DNA of 33,594 nt, from positions 1 through 33,594 of the forward strand of contig JAIQFH010000067.1 of the NCBI GenBank assembly GCA_020073385.1. Direction: 5' to 3'. Of the stretch, positions 8,244 through 14,102 are shown in pieces. This DNA comes from Terriglobia bacterium (GTDB taxonomy: Bacteria > Acidobacteriota > Terriglobia > Terriglobales > Acidobacteriaceae). Position 1 is the stretch's first letter; each line of letters starts with the position of its first letter. The notes beneath the pieces were generated by a model. That model saw only the letters and a list, made by a program, of their open reading frames with translations, ran no database searches and was not told the origin of the DNA. Position numbers and translations under genes: made by a program.

Positions 8244-8918
8244 ATGGAAAGCAAGAGTTCCAAACTTTGGTACACACATCTCGCGTGGAGAATCCACACG
8301 AAGACGCTGGCGCAAAAGGCACTGCTATTCTATCTGGCGAACACAGCCGACAAGGATGGCAGAAGTCACCATTCACACGCGAAGATTGAACACTACGGCA
8401 ACATCAGCCCAGCGTCACAATACCGGGCGCAGAAGTACCTGAAGGAACGCGGCATCTTAGAGTGGGTACAGGGCAGCTCTGTGAGCAAGAAAGCGAACGA
8501 TTACAAACTGAACCTGAGACGCATGCGGCAGATAGTGGACGAGCAACAAGGGGCAGGAGAAACCCTCTCACAGAGAGAGATGGACCCTCTCACCATGATA
8601 GATACACCCTCTCACAGTGAGAGGAGTACCCTCTCACCACGAGAGGTGAGTACCTCTCACAGTGATAGCCCAAGTAACCCTAGAAGTATCCCTACAAGAA
8701 CCCCTATAAGAACCCCTGAAGGAACCAGCGCTAACGCGCACCTCTCTGCACCTGTTTCTGAAGATAGAAAGGAACCTTCCATTCCCACGAAGGCCAATGA
8801 ACACACCCACGCAGAGATAGCGGGCCTACCGGCCTTGCACGCCTCTGCCGATGAGTTTATGGATGTTCCTTCCGATATGGCGTGGACAAGCTTCAAAGAG
8901 CAAGTGATTCCAAACTGA
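8244..8918 (+). CDS. HTH_36-type replication initiator-like protein
   Basis: A 224-residue protein. Residues about 20-75 form a winged-helix region of the kind seen in phage and plasmid replication proteins: KALLFYLANTADKDGR, then HSHAKIEHYGNISPASQYRA, then KYLKERGILEWVQG. The second half is low-complexity, rich in Ser/Thr/Pro, and is the part encoded by DNA repeats. The gene carries five iteron-like repeats (8562-8660) and four 12-bp units (8672-8719). By analogy with lambda O, whose gene contains the phage origin, this gene may contain the element's replication origin. The start has GGAG 8 nt upstream. A replication role is an inference from domain type and repeats; a transcription regulator is the alternative. 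Confidence 0.65.
   Translation: MESKSSKLWYTHLAWRIHTKTLAQKALLFYLANTADKDGRSHHSHAKIEHYGNISPASQYRAQKYLKERGILEWVQGSSVSKKANDYKLNLRRMRQIVDEQQGAGETLSQREMDPLTMIDTPSHSERSTLSPREVSTSHSDSPSNPRSIPTRTPIRTPEGTSANAHLSAPVSEDRKEPSIPTKANEHTHAEIAGLPALHASADEFMDVPSDMAWTSFKEQVIPN
8562..8660. repeat. Five 22-bp-spaced iterons inside the replication gene (candidate origin)
   Basis: ACCCTCTCAC occurs at 8562, 8584, 8606 and 8628, exactly 22 bp apart. A fifth copy ending CCTCTCAC stops at 8660 (23 bp on). Each unit continues into a partial inverted half; unit 3 is a perfect palindrome, CCTCTCACAGTGAGAGG (8608-8624). A 22-bp period is not a multiple of three, so the repeat cannot come from a repeated peptide. Confidence 0.85.
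8672..8719. repeat. Four 12-bp tandem repeats next to the iterons
   Basis: AAGTAACCCTAG, AAGTATCCCTAC, AAGAACCCCTAT and AAGAACCCCTGA follow one another without gaps. The period is in frame and encodes a (S/R)xPx series, so selection could be at protein or DNA level. Confidence 0.8.
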
Positions 8919-8920
8919 AA

Positions 8921-8935
8921 GTGCACACTGTGCAC
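8921..8935. promoter_or_regulatory. Palindromic candidate operator, copy 1
   Basis: GTGCACACTGTGCAC is a perfect 15-bp palindrome, starting 3 nt after the replication gene stop. Related sites lie at 10453-10467 and 13875-13889. Confidence 0.45.
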
Positions 8936-9068
8936 GCGCCCGCCTGTACCCAGAGGCAGAGAGCGGCATCGCCCGCCTACACCAGAGGCAAAGCGCAGAG
9001 AGTAGGTAGACAGAGGGAACCAAATATACAAACGGTCGTACCTGCGACGTGGTTGCGACGTAGTGACA

Positions 9069-9094
9069 GGGTAGAAAAGCAGGGTATTCTACCC
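9069..9094 (+). terminator. Candidate terminator hairpin after the replication gene
   Basis: GGGTAGAA pairs with TTCTACCC across a 10-nt loop. The following bases are CCTTAATC, so there is only a weak T-run. Confidence 0.4.
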
Positions 9095-9238
9095 CTTAAT
9101 CATGAGGACACGATTCGGAGTTATCTGCTTGCAACCAAAGAGAATCAGGCCAGTAGGGATAGGCGGGTGCAAGGGTAAGGCCATAGCCTATCTATCCGTG
9201 AACATTCGTTGATAACACTGTAGTTATATCGTAGGACA

Positions 9239-9267
9239 CGGCGTGGGGAGTGTTACTTACCCCGCCG
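9239..9267. terminator. GC-rich hairpin between convergent transcripts
   Basis: CGGC-GT-GGGG pairs with CCCC-GCCG across an 11-nt loop, with GT bulged. It lies between the rightward replication gene and the leftward recombinase pair and could stop either. Confidence 0.35.
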
Positions 9268-9364
9268 TTCACACGAAATAAACTGAACCCATGCACTCCA
9301 GAAAAGCGAACGCAGAACAATACACCCCGCGCAAACACATGATGTGGTTGCATTTGCACCTCAG

Positions 9365-9724
9365 TTAGGTGCGTCGTCGCCCGCGTCGATGCGGTGTTCT
9401 TCCGGTCGGGAGTTCAGACAGCGGAGGTAGCTTGGGAAGCAGGACGGCGAGGGCCGACTGGGGCGCACTCCAGCCCCGACGCTCATGTCGGTACTGACGT
9501 TCTTGTTCCCAGAGAATACTGTCGTTGCAGATGTCGGCGGGATCACGGAATCTCGACAGCTTGGCGCGTCGTTTCCGAGTGCTCGCGTTCGCGTATGCGG
9601 CTTCAAGCGAGTCATGCTTACCGAGATAACACAAAGTGCGTTGTCGCGTGCGTCCCTCGATGCGCACGTTCTGCACTAGGTAGAAGTAAGTCGAGCCTCT
9701 CACGAGTTTTGAGCGGACGAACAT
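9365..9724 (-). CDS. Small protein with an IS1634-transposase-like N-terminus
   Basis: A 119-residue protein whose first 45 residues (VRGSTYFYLVQNVRIEGRT, then QRTLCYLGKHDSLEAAY) resemble the beta-rich N-terminal domain that precedes the DDE domain in IS1634-type transposases. No catalytic DDE part follows; the C-terminus is basic and Pro-rich. It is likely a stand-alone accessory DNA-binding protein rather than a truncated transposase, since it has its own start and stop and sits 35 nt behind the serine recombinase gene on the same strand. This is inference. Confidence 0.6.
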   Translation of the reverse strand: MFVRSKLVRGSTYFYLVQNVRIEGRTRQRTLCYLGKHDSLEAAYANASTRKRRAKLSRFRDPADICNDSILWEQERQYRHERRGWSAPQSALAVLLPKLPPLSELPTGRTPHRRGRRRT

Positions 9725-9759
9725 GTTTAGGCACCGCAGTAAGTGCGTTAACCCTTGTG

Positions 9760-10338
9760 TTATGCGTTCACTCGCTTGCAGAGCAGCGCGGCAGATACCC
9801 CTAGGTCGGATGCGATGGCGCGAAGGGATTCACCCTTTGCCCGTCGCTTGGCAACCTTGTCCATGTCAACGTGTGCTGTAGGTCGTCCCAGAACCTTGCC
9901 TTCGCGTCGCGCACGTTTCAATCCGGCGAGTGTGCGTTGCGAGATGCTGACGCGCTCCTGTTCGGCTAGCGTGGCCATGATGCTGATAACCGCATCCTTG
10001 AAGGGACCGCAGGAATCAAACCACTGTTCCTGAAAGCTGCGCCAGCCGACATTCCAGCCATCCAATTTGGTCAGGTAGACTAGCGTCTGACGGACACCAG
10101 CGCGGCTGAATCGGTCCAGCTTCCAGAACAAGAGCAAATCGAACTCGTGACGGCTGGCGGCGTCCATCATGTCGTCAAATGCCTCGCGCTTGCGTTTGCC
10201 GCTCCCTGTGATGGTATCCGTGTACTCCTTGACCACAGTCCAGCCCTGACGCTCAGCAAAGGCCCGCAGTTCCGGTAGTTGATTCTCGTTGGTTTGCTTG
10301 GAAGTGCTCACTCTGCAGTACAACGCTACGGTTTTCAT
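9760..10338 (-). CDS. Serine recombinase (resolvase/invertase family)
   Basis: A 192-residue small serine recombinase. The catalytic Ser is Ser11 in MKTVALYCRVSTSKQ. The family motifs LLLFWKLDRFSRAG and ISIMATLAEQERVSISQRT follow. The C-terminus (KRRAKGESLRAIASDLGVSA) is a helix-turn-helix for DNA binding. Its length fits the resolvase/invertase group and the protein looks intact. ATG 10338 is chosen because the catalytic core begins right there (MKTVALYCRVST); an ATG six codons upstream is possible. An 18-bp palindrome at 10355-10372 lies just before the start and overlaps the alternative start. It could resolve element dimers or invert DNA; being present beside a tyrosine integrase, resolution of replicated multimers is a reasonable guess. 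Confidence 0.9.
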   Translation of the reverse strand: MKTVALYCRVSTSKQTNENQLPELRAFAERQGWTVVKEYTDTITGSGKRKREAFDDMMDAASRHEFDLLLFWKLDRFSRAGVRQTLVYLTKLDGWNVGWRSFQEQWFDSCGPFKDAVISIMATLAEQERVSISQRTLAGLKRARREGKVLGRPTAHVDMDKVAKRRAKGESLRAIASDLGVSAALLCKRVNA

Positions 10339-10354
10339 GATGCTTTTATTGTAC

Positions 10355-10372
10355 ACAAAACGTTCGTTTTGT
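10355..10372. promoter_or_regulatory. Palindrome before the serine recombinase gene
   Basis: ACAAAACGTTCGTTTTGT has two perfect 8-bp arms around TT. The position, 17 bp upstream of the start, suits an operator or a recombinase binding site. Confidence 0.5.
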
Positions 10373-10452
10373 CAACATCCAAATTGGGTGCGCTCGGATG
10401 TTGAATCGAAACGAGTTGCGGAGCGTATGTTTCGGACCCTTTTGTGAACACC

Positions 10453-10467
10453 GTGCACAGTGTACAC
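10453..10467. promoter_or_regulatory. Palindromic candidate operator, copy 2
   Basis: GTGCACAGTGTACAC has the same half-sites as the palindrome at 8921-8935, with one mismatch. Confidence 0.4.
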
Positions 10468-10475
10468 ACGAGGAA

Positions 10476-10509
10476 ACGCCCCCGAACCGTGCGGCCAGTC
10501 CGGGGGCGT
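10476..10509 (-). terminator. Candidate terminator of the Cys-rich gene
   Basis: ACGCCCCCG (10476-10484) and CGGGGGCGT (10501-10509) form a perfect 9-bp stem with a 16-nt loop. On the minus strand it comes 28 nt after the stop at 10537 and is followed by TTCC, a short T-run. Confidence 0.5.
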
Positions 10510-10536
10510 CGTGGGGAAGAATTTCGACGTGCATTA

Positions 10537-10848
10537 CTATGCATAATCGACTTTCCAAGTCCAGTTGGCTAGCGAGTCCTCGGAGCACTCGCATCCCCTC
10601 ACTTCTTTACACCCTTCGGCGCGTTGGCGATTCGCCCGCCGTTGACAGGTGGAGCATAGGGTGTCGCCACAGGTGGGGCACGTTGTTGCTAAAGCTGTGG
10701 GGCATGCTTGCTTTACTCCAAATATGTCCATCTCTACCTGGTCAGAGATTACGCGCCCGCATTGTTTGCATAGGGTGACGTTGTCGAGATAAGTCGCCAA
10801 TGCCGTGTTTAACTCCCCCAAGTCGTCGATGTTGTGGACTGATGACAT
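10537..10848 (-). CDS. Cys-rich putative zinc-binding protein
   Basis: A 103-residue product with CKQCG, CPTCG and CSTCQRR, plus further cysteines (GCKEVRGCECS). The pattern fits a double zinc ribbon. Two starts are possible: ATG 10848 (MSSVHNIDD) or GTG 10869; AAAGGA overlaps the GTG and lies 12 nt before the ATG. It is the first leftward gene from the divergent control region at 10849-11320, a position often held by regulators in phage-like elements, but the role is unknown. Confidence 0.6.
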   Translation of the reverse strand: MSSVHNIDDLGELNTALATYLDNVTLCKQCGRVISDQVEMDIFGVKQACPTALATTCPTCGDTLCSTCQRRANRQRAEGCKEVRGCECSEDSLANWTWKVDYA

Positions 10849-11320
10849 AGCGATTGAGTATCCTTTCACCCACAGAGTACCGCGTCCGCAGAACCTTGTA
10901 AGTGCACCCCATCACAGTTCGCTGTGACTATAGTACCGCCCCTGTGTCTGTGTGTATCATAGTTAGCTCCATGTGTCTCATAGTTAGCGGTGTCGTTACA
11001 TCGCAGGAGCCTAGTAGTCACGTACAGTTGTACAACCTAGTATTGATGTATGGCGCGTCGGAGATCGTGTTTGCAGGGGTACTGCCCTCAAAATATAGTG
11101 CTCCTAAAATCTGGTGTCTACACTTATCACGAAGCCGTCTACACTTCTTACAGATTGAGTTGACACGCAACCGTTCTGCATGTTACAATTGATATGTTAG
11201 GTCGCATTACTCTGTAGTTACCAAATCCTCACAACTTAAAAGCATGGCCCTGCAAGGGCACCGTACCGCCCAGCCTCGTAGCGGTCCGTTCACATACAGA
11301 GGGCACAGAGAACAAGCAGC
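10849..11320. promoter_or_regulatory. Divergent control region of the element
   Basis: This 472-bp region separates leftward and rightward genes. It holds palindrome TCACAG-TTCG-CTGTGA (10912-10927), a direct repeat TGTATCATAGTTAGC / TGTCTCATAGTTAGC (10953-10967, 10974-10988) spaced 21 bp, palindrome GTTGTACAAC (11027-11036), a strong rightward promoter (11160-11189) and hairpin GCCCT-GCA-AGGGC (11247-11259) in the leader. It reads AT-richer than its surroundings. A 96-codon open frame across it is probably chance. Confidence 0.55.
11160..11189 (+). promoter_or_regulatory. Sigma70-type promoter for the scaffold-like genes
   Basis: TTGACA at 11160-11165, 18-nt spacer, TACAAT at 11184-11189. 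The -35 box and next three bases (TTGACACGC) equal those of the promoter before the replication gene. Confidence 0.6.
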
Positions 11321-11653
11321 ATGAGCATTGAAAATGAATCAGAACGCGGTGACAGAACGGGCATGAGCTTGCGCCGTGCACAACTTATTAGCCTAGAGTT
11401 GGCGTGGAAGTTTTACTTCTACTGGCTCGATTTACCTGACCAACCGAGGCTGAAGTTCAGCAATTGGTTGAACGTGACTAATGGAAATCTGGACGAGGTT
11501 GTAGGCGTCATGGAAAAGGTAGCGGAAACGGGAGACTGCACTAATCCGTCGTACGAAATCTGGAAAATACTCCGCAACCACAGCGCCCCACGCCCACGCC
11601 ACAGCGACAGTGACCGCGTGCGAACGTGGCAGGCACCGCAGGGTTCAGCCTAG
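11321..11653 (+). CDS. Hypothetical protein, first gene of the rightward operon
   Basis: A 110-residue product. The middle part (SLRRAQLISLELAWKFYFYW and KFSNWLNVTNGNLDEVVGVM) looks helical and folded, while the C-terminus is polar and basic. The ribosome site is weak. It begins about 130 nt after a strong promoter and precedes the scaffold-like genes. No family is recognised. Confidence 0.55.
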   Translation: MSIENESERGDRTGMSLRRAQLISLELAWKFYFYWLDLPDQPRLKFSNWLNVTNGNLDEVVGVMEKVAETGDCTNPSYEIWKILRNHSAPRPRHSDSDRVRTWQAPQGSA

Positions 11654-11787
11654 CAACACCCTCACAAATTCATAGTTCTCAATTCAGCCCCGCCTGCCCT
11701 TGCCAGCAGACCCAGCGGATGCATCAAGGCAACACAAAAACTGACCCGTAAAAGCGGGGCACACAACTTCGAAGGAAGGCATAATTT

Positions 11788-12456
11788 ATGGAAACACCGA
11801 ATACACCGGAAGCACCCATCACGCCCGATCTGGTGGCGCGAACGCCTCACGTGGAACCTACACCAGAGCCCACACCTGTTAGCTTCAGCCCAGAACAACA
11901 GAGCAAGTTGGATGAAATCGTGAAGGCTGCGATGGGCCGAGCAGCGGCAGAGACAAGGAAAGAAAACGCCCGCTTGCGGCAGTCATTGGAAGCGGCATTG
12001 GTCGCCGCTAATCCCGATGCATCCGAGCTTGAAAAGACGAAGGCACAGTTGGACGCAGCCAAGTTGAGGCTGGAAGATTTGACGACAGAACGTCAGAACG
12101 CACTGCTCGAAAGTGAAATTGTGAGCGCAGCAAATGCGGAAAACTTCGTCGATTCGAAACAGGTGGCGCTGTTGCTGGATAAATCGAGTTTCGTGAAAGA
12201 CGATGGCACTTTGGACCTGGAAGCGGCTAGGGGGGCAGTACGGGCGCTCGCAAACAAGTCACCCCACTTAGTCAAAGGCAGCGTAAAAAGCGGCTCGGGC
12301 TCCGGTGCTGCTTCGCAGATTCCTCAGCCTTCAGTGAAACTGGAATCCATCTTCGGCAGGAACAGCAACGCGGAAGAAGCCAATCGCCTCGCCATTGCCG
12401 ACCCGCAAAAGTACAGAGCCTTGCGCACCGAGGCACGGAAACGGGGTTTGATCTAA
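11788..12456 (+). CDS. Phage scaffold-like (GP20-type) coiled-coil protein
   Basis: A 222-residue protein: a Pro/Thr-rich start, a long coiled coil at about 30-110 (LDEIVKAAMGRAAAETRKEN, DAAKLRLEDLTTERQNALLE), a region AENFVDSKQVALLLDKSSFV then DDGTLDLEAARGAVRAL that matches the layout of phage GP20/scaffold proteins, a Gly/Ser linker, and a C-terminal motif IFGRNSNAEEANRLAIADPQ then KYRALRTEARKRGLI. Scaffold proteins direct capsid assembly and bind the coat protein through a C-terminal helical motif. AAGGAAGG lies upstream of the ATG. Its stop directly abuts the next start (TAA-ATG). The family call rests on layout and motif memory, not on a search; another coiled-coil structural protein is possible. 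Confidence 0.55.
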   Translation: METPNTPEAPITPDLVARTPHVEPTPEPTPVSFSPEQQSKLDEIVKAAMGRAAAETRKENARLRQSLEAALVAANPDASELEKTKAQLDAAKLRLEDLTTERQNALLESEIVSAANAENFVDSKQVALLLDKSSFVKDDGTLDLEAARGAVRALANKSPHLVKGSVKSGSGSGAASQIPQPSVKLESIFGRNSNAEEANRLAIADPQKYRALRTEARKRGLI

Positions 12457-12714
12457 ATGAACAACCCACGCCATGTTTGTCCACATCTTTTTGAGCGCAA
12501 TTGCTGTCCGCATGAGGGATGCGAGCACGAGGACGTACGTTTGCCTGTTTTGCGTGCGTTTGGTCCTGCATCTAACAGCCTCTTCGCAGCGGAACTGAAG
12601 AAGCGTGATCCGGCTGCCTACGCTGCACTCAGAGCGGAAGCCGTCGCGAAGGGTTTGTTGGCACCAACTTTGAAAGACCTCCGTAAACGATTCGAGGAGG
12701 AACAGCAAAAATAG
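12457..12714 (+). CDS. Small protein sharing the scaffold-like C-terminal motif
   Basis: An 85-residue protein starting at the base after the previous stop codon, so translation is probably coupled. The N-terminus is Cys/His-rich (CPHLFERNCCPHEGCEHED), possibly a zinc site. Residues from about 34 read FGPASNSLFAAELKKRDPAA then YAALRAEAVAKGLL. By hand alignment 16 of 34 positions equal the C-terminal motif of the preceding scaffold-like protein. A charged helix follows (LKDLRKRFEEEQQK). It may act as a short competitor or partner in capsid assembly, as SaPI CpmB does; this is inference. Confidence 0.65.
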   Translation: MNNPRHVCPHLFERNCCPHEGCEHEDVRLPVLRAFGPASNSLFAAELKKRDPAAYAALRAEAVAKGLLAPTLKDLRKRFEEEQQK

Positions 12715-12764
12715 ACGTATCGCAGAACGATGCGCCTTGATTGCTGGGTGCGTTCGTCCGCGTG

Positions 12765-12801
12765 GGGCACTCGTTATCAGATGGCGGGTGCCCTGTTTTT
12801 T
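12765..12801 (+). terminator. Intrinsic terminator of the scaffold-like operon
   Basis: GGGCAC (12765-12770) pairs with GTGCCC (12788-12793), followed by TGTTTTTT. It lies 50 nt after the stop at 12714. Confidence 0.6.
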
Positions 12802-12847
12802 AGTTTCCACGCTCGCACTGGATAACTCTGGCGCGTCCTGTGGCCAC

Positions 12848-12881
12848 GGGGAAAGGAATCAAATTCCTTCCCCGTACTTTT
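12848..12881 (+). terminator. Second terminator-like hairpin
   Basis: GGGGAAAGGAAT pairs with ATTCCTTCCCC (one A bulged), loop CAA, followed by GTACTTTT. Confidence 0.5.
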
Positions 12882-12930
12882 AGCCGACGACGCGGCTTCG
12901 TTTTCTCCTTGGCCGCGTTCGTAGAGGCAC

Positions 12931-12984
12931 GCTACTGGAGCGGGAGCCCTTTACCTTTCGAACCCCGCTCCAGTAGCCATTTTT
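12931..12984 (+). terminator. Strong hairpin with T-run before the integrase operon
   Basis: GCTACTGGAGCGGG (12931-12944) and CCCGCTCCAGTAGC (12964-12977) form a perfect 14-bp stem, followed by CATTTTT. It ends 16 nt before the ATG at 13001, so it could insulate the integrase operon or act as an attenuator. Confidence 0.6.
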
Positions 12985-13000
12985 ATATCGAAGGGACAAT

Positions 13001-13255
13001 ATGGCACATGGACTCTTAGATTTAGTTGCTCGAAAATTCGGACGGTTGCTGGTGTTGTGTCGTGACGGCGTGGACGCGAAAAGGCACGCGATGTGGTGGT
13101 GCCGCTGCAAATGCGGAAATCTGGTTCGCGTGCGGGGCACCTCACTGACAAATCGAGTCACGCGGTCGTGCGGATGTCTTTCCGCAGAGTTGGCGGCAGC
13201 GCGTTCGAAGGCGCGGGCGAAGGCACGGCGGAGGCACCAATGCAACGCGTGTTAG
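13001..13255 (+). CDS. Phage-type zinc-ribbon protein
   Basis: An 84-residue protein with AAGGGA 4 nt before the ATG. It has the pattern FGRLLVL ... WWCRCKCGNLVRVRGTSL ... RSCGCLSAE, the four-Cys zinc ribbon common in small phage proteins and at the ends of phage AP2/HNH proteins. No nuclease part is present. The C-terminus is basic (ARSKARAKARRRHQCNAC), suggesting nucleic-acid binding. It overlaps the next start by 16 bp. Confidence 0.65.
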   Translation: MAHGLLDLVARKFGRLLVLCRDGVDAKRHAMWWCRCKCGNLVRVRGTSLTNRVTRSCGCLSAELAAARSKARAKARRRHQCNAC

Positions 13256-13857
13256 TGTGTGTGCTGTGCGGTTCGGAGCGATGGATAAATCCACGCTTAA
13301 GCACGCTCCTAGTGCAAATGGCGCTCGATGCTAGATTCGCTGTACAGCTTGAGTGGGTCTACGACGCTCGCCCGGTTGATTACGCTCGAAACTTGTGTGT
13401 CAGCAAGGCGCGGAGCGGAGGATTCGATTGGCTGTGCATGATTGACCACGGCTGTGCGCCGTCGTGCAGCCCGTTAGATGTCCTGGCGACCGTTCCGTCA
13501 GAGGTTTCAATCGTCGGGCTGGGCGCTGGTATATGTGTCAACGGTGTTCACAAATGGAATATCGAAACTCCAGCGAAGCCTGAGGTGTTAGGGAAATTCC
13601 AAGAGGTGTCCCGCATTGGTGCAGCGTGTCTGATGATGCGGTCGCAAGTTTGGCAACGCATCAAAGGACCGTGGTTTCGCTGGGTCACTGGTGACGATGA
13701 ATTGCTGAGTCCAGAAGGCGGTAAGGGCGAAGACGTTTTCTTCTGCGATTTGGCGCGGCAGAATGGCTTCAAAATCTGGACGCACGGCACGTCACCCGCT
13801 GGACATCTGCGCACCTGCGACCTAACGGAAATTGTGATGCAAGCGGGGCGGCGATGA
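13240..13857 (+). CDS. Phage-type GT-A glycosyltransferase-like protein
   Basis: A 205-residue protein; the start at 13240 is supported by GGAGG five nt upstream and the natural N-terminus MQRVLVCVLCGSERWINPRL. Motifs fit small phage glycosyltransferases: RPVDYARNLCVSKA, FDWLCMIDHGCAPS (where a DxD is expected), IGAACLMMRSQVWQRI, and GEDVFFCDLARQNGFKIWTH. The usual DxD metal motif reads DHG, so activity is uncertain. Such enzymes modify DNA bases or surface sugars, or their role is unknown; nothing here decides. The stop overlaps the next start (ATGA). Confidence 0.6.
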   Translation: MQRVLVCVLCGSERWINPRLSTLLVQMALDARFAVQLEWVYDARPVDYARNLCVSKARSGGFDWLCMIDHGCAPSCSPLDVLATVPSEVSIVGLGAGICVNGVHKWNIETPAKPEVLGKFQEVSRIGAACLMMRSQVWQRIKGPWFRWVTGDDELLSPEGGKGEDVFFCDLARQNGFKIWTHGTSPAGHLRTCDLTEIVMQAGRR

Positions 13858-14102
13858 GCGCAGCGACCACAGCGCATGCACAGTGTGCGCCCACGATTCC
13901 CACACAGTGGCTCACCAGCACAGAGGCAGCGGCCTATTTGAGAATTGAACCGCGTACGATTCTCGCGTGGGCACGTCAGGGGAAAGTTCGTGCTTACACA
14001 CTCAGTGGGACGGAGCGCCATGTGTGGCGCTTTCGCGCTGCCGATCTGGATGCTATGCTGTGCTCGCCAGTCGTGCTCCCAATTGGAGGGAGAATTCAAT
14101 GA
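13854..14102 (+). CDS. Excisionase-like helix-turn-helix protein
   Basis: An 82-residue MerR/excisionase-type DNA-binding protein: WLTSTEAAAYLRIEPRTILA, then WARQGKVRAYTLSG and WRFRAADLDAMLC, the standard layout of Xis/HTH_17 proteins. It overlaps the upstream gene and the integrase gene with ATGA junctions on both sides, so the three are made together. Position next to the integrase supports a role in directing excision. Confidence 0.8.
   Translation: MSAATTAHAQCAPTIPTQWLTSTEAAAYLRIEPRTILAWARQGKVRAYTLSGTERHVWRFRAADLDAMLCSPVVLPIGGRIQ
13875..13889. promoter_or_regulatory. Palindromic candidate operator, copy 3 (imperfect)
   Basis: CATGCACAGTGTGCG keeps the TGCACA-G-TGTGC core of the two other sites. 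It lies inside the excisionase-like gene, so it may be chance. Confidence 0.25.

Larger units (their letters stand above)
8919..9364. other. Gene-free stretch with palindromes inside the element
   Basis: No convincing gene. It holds the perfect palindrome GTGCACACTGTGCAC (8921-8935), an 11-bp tandem direct repeat TGCGACGTGGT / TGCGACGTAGT (9043-9064), and two hairpins at 9069-9094 and 9239-9267. A 98-codon frame at 8882-9178 uses a GTG start and looks spurious. Confidence 0.6.

Noticed and set aside
8562..8719. CRISPR array
   Set aside because: The units are 22 bp and 12 bp with no spacers of 30 bp, and they lie inside an open reading frame. No cas genes are near.
8882..9178. 98-codon frame overlapping the end of the replication gene
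   Set aside because: GTG start without ribosome site, composition unlike a protein, and it spans a palindrome and a hairpin.
10335..10594. Two short frames upstream of the serine recombinase
   Set aside because: They cross a terminator hairpin and palindromes and lack any domain.
10902..11192. 96-codon frame in the divergent control region
   Set aside because: It has no ribosome site and runs through operator-like repeats and into the promoter.
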